Origin: Oleiagrimonas sp963817755
GTDB lineage: Bacteria > Pseudomonadota > Gammaproteobacteria > Xanthomonadales > Rhodanobacteraceae
Assembly (NCBI GenBank): GCA_963817755.1
Contig: CAWFPB010000004.1
Span: 1-64,000, forward strand
Reading direction: 5' to 3'
DNA: 64,000 nucleotides
Both the position numbers and the translations under genes were made by a program. This document shows positions 34,913 through 43,609 of this stretch, piece after piece. The stretch's first letter is position 1; every line of letters begins with the position of its first letter. Under the pieces are notes generated by a model. That model searched no databases. It was not told the origin of the DNA and was given only the letters and a program-made list of their open reading frames with translations.

Positions 34913-36532
34913 ATGTCCGCCCTGCCCGAACACGTCCCCGAACGGGGCACCGTCGCCGTCCACGGCCCCATGAACGCCGAGCGTGCCCGCATCCTCACGC
35001 CGGAGGCGCTGGAGTTCCTGGCCGCACTGCATCACCGCTTCGATGCCCGCTGCCTGGCCCTGCTGGCCCGGCGCCGCCAGCGCCAGCGCGAGTTCGACGC
35101 CGGCCGGCTGCCGGATTTTCGTGACGACACCCGGGCGATCCGCGAGGCCGACTGGACCGTGGCGCCGATCCCCGCGGCCCTGCGCGACCGGCGCGTGGAG
35201 ATCACCGGGCCGGTCGAGCGCAAGATGATCATCAACGCGCTCAATTCCGGTGCGAAGGTGTTCATGGCCGACTTCGAGGATTCGACTGCGCCGACCTTCG
35301 CCAACGTCATCGACGGGCAGACCCACCTGCGTGACGCTGTCGACGGCAGCATCCGCTTCACGAATCCCGACGGGCGCGAATACCGGCTCGGCGCGAACCC
35401 GGCCGTGCTGGTGGTGCGTCCGCGCGGCTGGCACCTGCCCGAACCGCACCTGACCGTGGATGACAACCCGCTGAGCGGCGCCCTGGTCGACTTCGGGCTG
35501 TTCGCTTTTCACAATGCCCGCGCCCTGCATGCCGCCGATCGCGGCCCGTACTTCTATCTGCCCAAGCTCGAGAGCATGGAGGAAGCGCAGCTGTGGGACC
35601 AGGTGATGACGTTTGCCGAGGCCGAGCTGGACCTGCCCGAAGGCTGCATGAAGGCCACGGTGCTGATCGAGACGCTGCCGGCCGCGTTCGAGATGGACGA
35701 GATCCTGCATGCGCTGCGCCAGCGGGTGGTGGGCCTGAACTGCGGGCGCTGGGACTACATCTTCTCCTACATCAAGACCTGCCGCGCCGACCGTTCCCGG
35801 GTACTGCCCGAGCGCGGCCAGGTGGGCATGACGGTGCCGTTCCTGCGCGCCTACTCGCAGCTGCTGATCCGCACCTGCCACCGCCGCGGCGCCTTCGCCA
35901 TGGGCGGCATGGCCGCACAAATCCCCATCAAGGGTGATGAGGCCGCCAACGCCACCGCGCTGGACAAGGTGCGCGCCGACAAGCTGCGCGAGGTTCTGGA
36001 CGGCCACGATGGCACCTGGGTCGCGCATCCGGCACTGGTGCCGGTGGCGATGGACGTGTTTGACGCGCACATGTCCGGACCCAACCAGCTGGACCGCCCG
36101 CTGGCCGATGTCGCGATCGGTCGCCAGCAGCTGTTGGCGCCATGCGGGGGCTCCATCAGCCGCACCGGGTTCGACAACAACGTGGAAGTGGCCCTGCGCT
36201 ACATCGCCGCCTGGCTGGATGGACTCGGCTGCGTGCCCATCCACCACCTGATGGAGGATGCCGCCACCGCCGAGATCGCCCGTGCCCAGTTGTGGCAATG
36301 GCTGCACCACGAGGGCCTGCAGTTCACCGACCACGCGCCGATCGACCGGGCGCTGTTCGAGGGCACCCTGGCCCGCCAGGTCCACCACCTTCGCGGCACC
36401 GGCATCCCCGGCGCCGGACGCATCGACGAGGCCGCCGCCCTGCTGGCCGAGCTGACCCGCGCCCCGGTGCTGGCCGATTTCCTCACCCTGACTGCCATCA
36501 ACGGCCTGCGCGATCCGACGCGGACCGCCTGA
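34913..36532 (+). CDS. aceB: Malate synthase A
   Basis: A 539-residue malate synthase of the A type; condenses glyoxylate with acetyl-CoA in the glyoxylate shunt. Motifs: KVFMADFEDSTAPTF (catalytic region), GLNCGRWDYIFSYIK (the family signature), and GGSISRTGFDNNVEVALRYI towards the C-terminus with a C-terminal lid domain. The start 34913 is preferred for GGAG 6 bases upstream and because homologues begin near there; an in-frame TTG at 34862 would add 17 residues. aceA follows 38 bp later. Expected to be induced on acetate or fatty acids; control by the divergent LysR is inferred. Confidence 0.95.
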   Translation: MSALPEHVPERGTVAVHGPMNAERARILTPEALEFLAALHHRFDARCLALLARRRQRQREFDAGRLPDFRDDTRAIREADWTVAPIPAALRDRRVEITGPVERKMIINALNSGAKVFMADFEDSTAPTFANVIDGQTHLRDAVDGSIRFTNPDGREYRLGANPAVLVVRPRGWHLPEPHLTVDDNPLSGALVDFGLFAFHNARALHAADRGPYFYLPKLESMEEAQLWDQVMTFAEAELDLPEGCMKATVLIETLPAAFEMDEILHALRQRVVGLNCGRWDYIFSYIKTCRADRSRVLPERGQVGMTVPFLRAYSQLLIRTCHRRGAFAMGGMAAQIPIKGDEAANATALDKVRADKLREVLDGHDGTWVAHPALVPVAMDVFDAHMSGPNQLDRPLADVAIGRQQLLAPCGGSISRTGFDNNVEVALRYIAAWLDGLGCVPIHHLMEDAATAEIARAQLWQWLHHEGLQFTDHAPIDRALFEGTLARQVHHLRGTGIPGAGRIDEAAALLAELTRAPVLADFLTLTAINGLRDPTRTA

Positions 36533-36570
36533 GCCTGCCCCCTTTCCGACCCCGATCCCGGAGAATGTCC

Positions 36571-37878
<1,308 letters not shown>

Positions 37879-37894
37879 GTTCGGACATCCCCGC

Positions 37895-37934
37895 CGGCCG
37901 GGACCTCGGGGCGACCACCCCGGGGTTCCGGCCG
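37895..37934 (+). terminator. 17-bp hairpin after aceA
   Basis: Bases 37895-37911 and 37918-37934 pair completely in RNA (15 Watson-Crick and two G-U pairs) around the 6-base loop CGACCA. There is no following T-run, so it is either a terminator of the uridine-poor type seen in GC-rich genomes or a 3' stabilising structure for the aceBA mRNA. Confidence 0.55.
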
Positions 37935-38061
37935 CCGCGTCATCCATATCTCACCCTGTGTGAGACGGATGCGCAAAGTCGGCAAAATTCCTTTCAGAAG
38001 CTTCCCTATACCCCGGATATTGCTAGGATGGCTATCCATAAGCGCAGTTGGGGACCGGCTG

Positions 38062-39096
38062 GTGTTGACGCCCAAGGCCGACATTGCAAGGGGCAAGCCC
38101 GGCTATCTTTCCGAGGAGGCCCAGATCCGCCGGTTGTCCGGCGCCGAGATGGGGTCGTTTTGCTCGGTCGGCACGCGCTGCGAGATTCCCGCCGGCCACG
38201 TGCTGTTCCGGCGCGGCGAAATCGGCCAGTGCATGTTTCTCATCGACAGTGGCCGGGTTCGCCTGGACTTCGCCGGGCACGTACAGAGCAAAACGCTGGG
38301 CGAGCGCGAGTTCTTCGGCGAGCTGGCCCTGTTCATCGGCCACCACGCGCGCATGGCCGATGCCGTGGCCGAGACCGACTGCGAGTTGTGGTCGGTCGAC
38401 CGGCCCGGCTTCGATATCCTGTTGCAGAGCCAGCCCGAGCGCATGGTGCAGTTCATGCGCCGCTCCTTCTCCTATCTGGTGGCCAGCGAGCAACGCCTGG
38501 TGCTGGGGTTGCAGCGACGCAACGAGGATCTGATGCGGGCCATGGAGTCGCTGCGCCAGACCCGCGGCGACCTGCATCGCGCCGAGGACCAGGTGCGCAC
38601 CGACGACATGACCGGGCTGCACAACCGGCGCGGCCTGTACAACTACCTGGACAGCCTGACACCGCCTTCCGGCAACCTGCAGCTGGGCCTGTTGCTGATC
38701 GACCTGGACCGCTTCAAGCAGATCAACGACCAGTGCGGGCACATGGTCGGCGACGAGGTCCTGTGCGCGGTCGCTCGCCTGGTCGAGGAAACGGCGGGCA
38801 GCAGTGACATGGCCTGTCGCCTGGGTGGGGACGAATTCGCACTGCTGTGCCACGTCGCGTCCGCGGGTGATTTGTGCGAACGCGCCAATCGTATTCTGGA
38901 CGGCGTCCGCCATCTTGAATTTTCGCACCTCGACCAGCCGCAACTGCTGGCCAGCGTCAGCATCGGAGGTGCATTGTGCCGCTTCATGGACGGCTGGTCG
39001 GCCTGGTACAGCGACGTCGACCGGGCGCTGTACAGCGTCAAGGCCATCGGCGGCGACGGCTGGCACGTCGCCGGACTCACCGACGTCGAAACCTGA
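38062..39096 (+). CDS. Cyclic-nucleotide-binding diguanylate cyclase (cNMP-GGDEF)
   Basis: A 344-residue cytoplasmic protein. Residues about 30-135 are a cNMP-binding domain with a near-canonical phosphate-binding cassette (REFFGELALFIGHHARMADA). A helical linker (about 145-180) leads to a GGDEF domain with TDDMTGLHNRRGL, LIDLDRFKQINDQCGHMVGD and an intact GGDEF at about 255-259; no RxxD inhibitory site precedes it. It should make c-di-GMP under control of a cyclic nucleotide. GTG 38062 is chosen for GGGGA 7 bases upstream; a GTG at 37960 would add 34 residues that cross promoter-like sequence. The next gene, 4 bp away, encodes a nucleotidyl cyclase, so signal source and receptor are probably co-expressed. 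Confidence 0.88.
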   Translation: MLTPKADIARGKPGYLSEEAQIRRLSGAEMGSFCSVGTRCEIPAGHVLFRRGEIGQCMFLIDSGRVRLDFAGHVQSKTLGEREFFGELALFIGHHARMADAVAETDCELWSVDRPGFDILLQSQPERMVQFMRRSFSYLVASEQRLVLGLQRRNEDLMRAMESLRQTRGDLHRAEDQVRTDDMTGLHNRRGLYNYLDSLTPPSGNLQLGLLLIDLDRFKQINDQCGHMVGDEVLCAVARLVEETAGSSDMACRLGGDEFALLCHVASAGDLCERANRILDGVRHLEFSHLDQPQLLASVSIGGALCRFMDGWSAWYSDVDRALYSVKAIGGDGWHVAGLTDVET

Positions 39097-39100
39097 CCCG

Positions 39101-41744
39101 ATGACCGATTCCCTGGATCTCGGATTGCACTGGCCGCCTTCTTCCAACTCCGGCCAGCCCGTCCTGCGCACCATGGTGGTGTGCGACCTGTCCGATTCCA
39201 CCGCACTGGTCGAGCGGCTGGGTGACCGGCATGCCGCGGCCCTGCTGCGCAAGCACGACCGCCTGACCCGTGCACTGATCGACGAGCACGGCGGGCGCGA
39301 GATCGACAAGACCGACGGCTATCTGCTGCTGTTCGAACGCCCCACCCAGGCCGTGTCCTTTGCCCTGGCCTACCACCGCGGCCTGCGCTACATGTCCGAG
39401 GCCGAGGAAGTGTCCGTCACCGCCCGCGTGGGCATTCATGTCGGCGACGTGGTGATGTGGGAGAACACCCCTGAAGACATCAGTCGTGGTGCCAAGCCGG
39501 TGGAAGTGGAGGGCCTGGCCAAGCCGGTCGCCGCCCGCCTGGCCTCCCTGGCGCGCCCGCGCCAGATCCTGCTGTCGGGCGTGGCCGCCACCATCGCGCG
39601 TCGTGGACAGGAGGAGATCACCGAGGAATGCCCGGATGCGCACTGGCATACCTACGGTACGTACCAGATCCGCGGCGTCGCCGAACCCATGGAAGTGGTA
39701 CAGATCGGCGAACCGGAGGTGGCCGACTTCACCCCGCCCAACAACCGCGCCGTGGCCCACCGCATCCTGCCGTTCTGGCGCCGTCCGTCGACGCTGTCGG
39801 CAGCCGCCTTGCTGCTGGTCGCGCTCATCGGCTCGGTGACCTGGATGATCCTGCGCCAGCCGCCGAAGATCGCCTTCTCGGCGCGCGACTGGGTGGTCAT
39901 CTCCGACGTGAAGAACCACACCGGCCAGTCCGAATTCAACAACACCATTGATACGGCTATCCGCATCGGCCTGCAGCAATCTCGCTTTGTCAACGTTATT
40001 ACACCGGCGAAAATGCGACAAACGCTCGCGCGCATGAAGCTTGAGGACAACACACGAATTAACGCCAAGATCGGCTCGGAAATTGCCCTGCGAGACAACG
40101 CCCAGGCACTGATTGCCCCAAGCATCACCACCTCGGGCAACAATTACGTCATCAGTGCCACAATCATCGACCCGAACAATCATAAGACCATACGAACCAT
40201 CCGGATCACTGCTGTCGATAACAATGCCATCGTCCCGGCCATCAGCAAACTGGTTGTTCGGATTCGCAAGAACCTCGGTGAATCACTGGCGCAGCTGAAG
40301 TCGACAAGCCTCCCTCTGGAACAAGTTACAACATCAAACCTCAATGCGCTCCGCTCTTACTCACTCGCCCATGCAGGCAAGCGCTCGCGGTAATAACAAC
40401 CTTGCAATTGACCTTCTAAATCATGCCTTGCAGCTTGATCCTTCCTTTTCATCTGCATGGGCTTCCATGGCATCGGAGTACCTGACACTAGGACACAACG
40501 AACAAGCCAAGCATGCTATTGCTAGTGCACTCAAGCACGCTGATCGCTTGAATCCGCTGGAACGGATGAAACTACATGCCCAATGGATAACAATCTATAA
40601 CTCTAAAATGGCCGCCACAAACGCATGGAAAGTTATTTCCGACTTGTACCCGGACGATGCGGTAAGTGCCAACAATACGGGGCTTTACTATGCGGCATAT
40701 TTCAACGACTGCGCTTCAGCCCTTCCGTATCTTCGTCACGCAGCCGACTTGCCGCAGACTTTCCGCCCGGCCTCAATCTACATCATGGCGACCTGCCTGC
40801 TGTCTACAGGCAATACACAAGTGGCCATCCAGAATTTCAAACTTGCCTACCAAGATGGCTTCCGTGGCCAGTTCCTTGCTCTGGCCGACGCCTATGTTGA
40901 AAACCGTCAATACAGCAAAGCGTCAGATTTTCTTACTAACGTACCAAATGATCCCGACACCCTGATAAGCCTCGCCATCCGACGCGCCCTCGTACGTACA
41001 GATCAGGGCGACCTGTCCGGCGCTGAAAGTGGCTTGCGTCATGCTCTTGATACCCTTACACCTGACCTGAAGTCTCAAGAGTGGCCTATTCGGCTGGATC
41101 TTGTCGGCGTCCTTTGGGCGCAGGGCGAGAACACTCAGGCTTTGACCCAGGTCAGGAAAGATGTTCATACCTTGCTTGGCATGTCCAAGTTGGCCCGACA
41201 GCACCTTGGCGCTGACTATCCGACACTGCTCGCCATGTACAGTCGATGGTCAGCTCGACTGGGTGACTTGGACCTGGCAAGAGAGGGTATCAAGGTCGCC
41301 AGTGAAAAAAATCGTCAACGTGGCTATCCCGTACGTGCTCAACTGATTGCAGCCGCCCAGGCGGAAGTGGCCCTTAAGCAAGGCGACCCCATTCGTGCCG
41401 AAAATATCGCTTCCGCTGCGGATTCTCATCCGATTTGGGAGCTAATTGAGGTGATCGCTCGAGCTAAGGCCGCTGCGCATCAATCGGGCGCCGCTAAAGC
41501 ATACGAACGAGTAATTTCCAATCGCCCCCTGGCTTTTGGCGAACTTTTCGAAAATGAACTTGGTATTTGTACGCGTTCTGCACAATGGAATATTTCACTG
41601 TTAGACGCAGCAAAATATATGGCTCATAACTCCAAACCCAAATCTTCCAGCTATGCCAGCTTGTTCCTCGATTACTGGCACATGGCGCCTGCCACAAATC
41701 CTTATATACACGACGCCCACCAACTTCTTCGAAGAGATATGTGA
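39101..41744 (+). CDS. Membrane class III nucleotidyl cyclase with TPR tail (putative peptide-modification-system cyclase), frameshifted near 40369
   Basis: N-terminal class III cyclase domain (residues 20-200): metal ligands Asp29 (VVCDLSDSTAL) and Asp72, Lys70 in EIDKTDGYLLLF, and Arg146 in AKPVAARLASLA; the usual catalytic Asn before that Arg is Pro142. A membrane helix follows (231-251), then a beta-rich domain (VVISDVKNHTGQSEFNNTID) and, in the next frame, TPR-like repeats. One C removed from CCC at 40368-40370 fuses LRSYSLA to MQASARGNNNLAIDLL, giving 880 residues. NCBIfam has a family 'putative peptide modification system cyclase' (TIGR04510 from memory) found beside precursors and dehydrogenases like those at 41824-44824. 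The last 1.8 kb is clearly lower in GC than its surroundings. Role in peptide maturation or its regulation is unknown. Confidence 0.85.
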
Positions 41745-41770
41745 TTACTCGATCCACATGCGTCAATAAA

Positions 41771-41806
41771 ATAAGCGAACCGCATTCACGCGGCTCGCTT
41801 GTAATT
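41771..41806. terminator. Bidirectional terminator between the cyclase and the peptide genes
   Basis: AAGCGAACCGC (41773-41783) and GCGGCTCGCTT (41790-41800) pair over 11 positions with one mismatch and a 6-base loop. TTGTAATTTT follows on the plus strand, and on the minus strand the complement of AATAAAAT provides Ts. It fits termination of both convergent transcripts. Confidence 0.7.
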
Positions 41807-41823
41807 TTGAACATGCGAACCTT

Positions 41824-42117
41824 CTAGATATGAAAAACCTTGACCACGCTGGCCGAGGCCGCGAATTTCTCGGCAATACGGTCCAGCTGCTCGTTCAGCA
41901 TTTCCTTCGACGGCAGCTTCACGCCGCCAGCCGGCAGCTGGCTGGGATCGGCACGGAAGCCATACTGCGCCGCGGCCGCCACCGGGTTGGCCAGCGTGTA
42001 GGCGCGGAACGCGTCGTCGCGCGCCAGGCGCTCCATGAACGCATGCGCCAGGGTCTTGTGGCTGGCCACCGTGGCGGTGGTCTCGAAGGTCTCGTTCTGG
42101 ATGTCGAAATCAAACAT
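41824..42117 (-). CDS. NHLP-related RiPP-type precursor peptide, copy 4 in transcription order
   Basis: A 97-residue protein, identical at amino-acid level to the copy at 42916. The N-terminal region (about 20-55, KTLAHAFMERLARDDAFRAY then TLANPVAAAAQYGF) resembles nitrile-hydratase-alpha-like leader peptides (NHLP); a GG at 64-65 is followed by KLPSKEMLNEQLDRIAEKFA and the hydrophobic end SVVKVFHI. There is no cysteine. Tandem copies next to a SagB-related dehydrogenase match the family 'NHLP-related RiPP peptide' (TIGR04509 from memory). ATG 42117 has GAGGA 7 bases upstream. Last copy of the array, ending at a bidirectional terminator. Position of the core peptide and the modification are unknown. 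Confidence 0.8.
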   Translation of the reverse strand: MFDFDIQNETFETTATVASHKTLAHAFMERLARDDAFRAYTLANPVAAAAQYGFRADPSQLPAGGVKLPSKEMLNEQLDRIAEKFAASASVVKVFHI

Positions 42118-42187
42118 GGGTAATTCCTCAGGGATGTATGGGTCAGTCTTCACCCGCCTTGCGGGTGTCGCGCATGAAGGCGCTCTC

Positions 42188-42481
42188 TCAGATATGAAAA
42201 ACCTTGACCACGCTGGCCGAGGCCGCGAATTTCTCGGCAATACGGTCCAGCTGCTCGTTCAGCACTTCCTTCGACGGCAGCTTCACGCCGCCGGCCGGCA
42301 GCTGGCTGGGATCGGCACGGAAGCCATACTGCGCCGCCGCCGCCACCGGGTTGGCCAGCGTGTAGGCGCGGAACGCGTCGTCGCGCGCCAGGCGCTCCAT
42401 GAACGCATGCGCCAGGGTCTTGTGGCTGGCCACCGTGGCGGTGGTCTCGAAGGTCTCGTTCTGGATGTCGAAATCAAACAT
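42188..42481 (-). CDS. NHLP-related RiPP-type precursor peptide, copy 3 in transcription order
   Basis: A 97-residue precursor-like peptide identical to the copy at 42552 and differing from the outer two copies only at residue 73 (Val instead of Met). It has the same leader-like helix region, GG at 64-65 and C-terminal VVKVFHI. The ribosome site GAGGA lies 7 bases before ATG 42481. The 70-bp spacer upstream carries the ACCCGC/GCGGGT hairpin. The 364-bp period is not a multiple of three, so copies are not fused in frame. Confidence 0.8.
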   Translation of the reverse strand: MFDFDIQNETFETTATVASHKTLAHAFMERLARDDAFRAYTLANPVAAAAQYGFRADPSQLPAGGVKLPSKEVLNEQLDRIAEKFAASASVVKVFHI

Positions 42482-42551
42482 GGGTAATTCCTCAGGGATG
42501 TATGGGTCAGTCTTCACCCGCCTTGCGGGTGTCGCGCATGAAGGCGCTCTC

Positions 42552-42845
42552 TCAGATATGAAAAACCTTGACCACGCTGGCCGAGGCCGCGAATTTCTCG
42601 GCAATACGGTCCAGCTGCTCGTTCAGCACTTCCTTCGACGGCAGCTTCACGCCGCCGGCCGGCAGCTGGCTGGGATCGGCACGGAAGCCATACTGCGCCG
42701 CGGCCGCCACCGGGTTGGCCAGCGTGTAGGCGCGGAACGCGTCGTCGCGCGCCAGGCGCTCCATGAACGCATGCGCCAGGGTCTTGTGGCTGGCCACCGT
42801 GGCGGTGGTCTCGAAGGTCTCGTTCTGGATGTCGAAATCAAACAT
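42552..42845 (-). CDS. NHLP-related RiPP-type precursor peptide, copy 2 in transcription order
   Basis: A 97-residue peptide with Val73, otherwise as the other copies. DNA differences from copy 3 are a few silent bases in the poly-Ala codons around residue 48. The ribosome site, spacer and hairpin are conserved. Near-identity of four copies suggests recent amplification, or homogenisation by recombination, with selection for the protein sequence. Confidence 0.8.
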   Translation of the reverse strand: MFDFDIQNETFETTATVASHKTLAHAFMERLARDDAFRAYTLANPVAAAAQYGFRADPSQLPAGGVKLPSKEVLNEQLDRIAEKFAASASVVKVFHI

Positions 42846-42915
42846 GGGTAATTCCTCAGGGATGTATGGGTCAGTCTTCACCCGCCTTGCGGGTGTCGCG
42901 CATGAAGGCGCTCTC

Positions 42916-43209
42916 TCAGATATGGAAAACCTTGACCACGCTGGCCGAGGCCGCGAACTTCTCGGCAATACGGTCCAGCTGCTCGTTCAGCATTTCCTTC
43001 GACGGCAGCTTCACGCCGCCGGCCGGCAGCTGGCTGGGATCGGCACGGAAGCCATACTGCGCCGCCGCCGCCACCGGGTTGGCCAGGGTATAGGCGCGGA
43101 ACGCGTCGTCGCGCGCCAGGCGCTCCATGAACGCATGCGCCAGGGTCTTGTGGCTGGCCACCGTGGCGGTGGTCTCGAAGGTCTCGTTCTGGATGTCGAA
43201 ATCAAACAT
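42916..43209 (-). CDS. NHLP-related RiPP-type precursor peptide, copy 1 (nearest the promoter)
   Basis: The first copy in transcription order, 97 residues with Met73. It is the most diverged at DNA level (ATGGAAAACC, GCGAACTTC, GCCAGGGTATAG in plus-strand sense), but the changes are silent. The upstream region differs from the spacers: GAGGA is 9 bases before ATG 43209, and no spacer-type hairpin is present. The 400-bp region upstream probably holds the promoter for the whole array; the dehydrogenase gene lies beyond it on the same strand. Confidence 0.82.
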   Translation of the reverse strand: MFDFDIQNETFETTATVASHKTLAHAFMERLARDDAFRAYTLANPVAAAAQYGFRADPSQLPAGGVKLPSKEMLNEQLDRIAEKFAASASVVKVFHI

Positions 43210-43609
43210 GATGGTATTTCCTCAGGGTGTGTAAAAAATGAAGATGGGTGCTTCAGGGTTTGCACCGCAGGTGTCGCCTTCCGGACTGGCTTTTCGGCTC
43301 GGGCATTCCGTGCACGCGCTTGTTCCCGATCTTGTCCATTCGGGCCGTGAACGGGAGAAAACGAAAATCCGGTCGCGTTCTGCGCGTGATGGACAAGACA
43401 AGTCATACCGCCAGGGCATGTCTCGAATACCCTGGAAAAACGCCCGCGTAGCGCATGGTGCGGCGAGTTCACCATGTTTTGTTGCTGTCTTTAGCAACTA
43501 AATCCGTTCTCTACAACGACTATCGCTATGCGTTTCGGGCGCGAATGCACAATTTCGGAAAAAATTCAGTTTTACTACCGTAATCGGTTGCAAATGGGCT
43601 GGATCGTCT
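43210..43609 (-). promoter_or_regulatory. 400-bp upstream region of the precursor array
   Basis: No convincing gene. The half near the dehydrogenase (43490-43609) is AT-rich for this genome. On the minus strand TTGTAG, 17 bp and TAAAGA (about 43518-43490) make a possible promoter, with a long leader of about 280 bases before the first peptide. A hairpin GTTGCT-GTCTTT-AGCAAC lies at 43481-43498, just downstream of that -10. The long leader suggests post-transcriptional control. These are low-certainty readings. Confidence 0.4.

Larger units (their letters stand above)
41824..43209. repeat. Four-copy tandem repeat, 364-bp period (gene plus spacer)
   Basis: Start codons at 43209, 42845, 42481 and 42117 are each exactly 364 bp apart: 294 bp of coding sequence and 70 bp of spacer. 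Copies differ by a handful of mostly silent changes (for example GCGGCC versus GCCGCC at the poly-Ala codons, and a C/T change in GCGAACTTC versus GCGAATTTC). They are therefore genuine separate copies and not an assembly duplication. The spacers are nearly identical and contain a perfect hairpin, ACCCGC-CTT-GCGGGT. Confidence 0.95.

Noticed and set aside
40344..41744. The TPR-like segment as an independent gene starting at 40344
   Set aside because: It has no ribosome site, its start lies inside the upstream reading frame, and deleting one C at 40368-40370 joins it in frame to the cyclase with a continuous helix.
41824..42604. 138-residue versions of the precursor peptides starting in the spacers
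   Set aside because: The extra 41 residues read the previous gene's 3' end and spacer in another frame. The ATG with GAGGA 7 bases upstream gives the family-sized 97-residue peptide.
41824..43209. The four peptide copies as an assembly duplication
   Set aside because: Each copy has its own silent differences and the first has a distinct upstream region, so they are separate copies in the sequence.
43238..43501. An 87-residue plus-strand frame between the dehydrogenase and the peptide genes
   Set aside because: Composition is unlike a protein of this genome, there is no ribosome site, and it overlaps the likely promoter and leader of the array.
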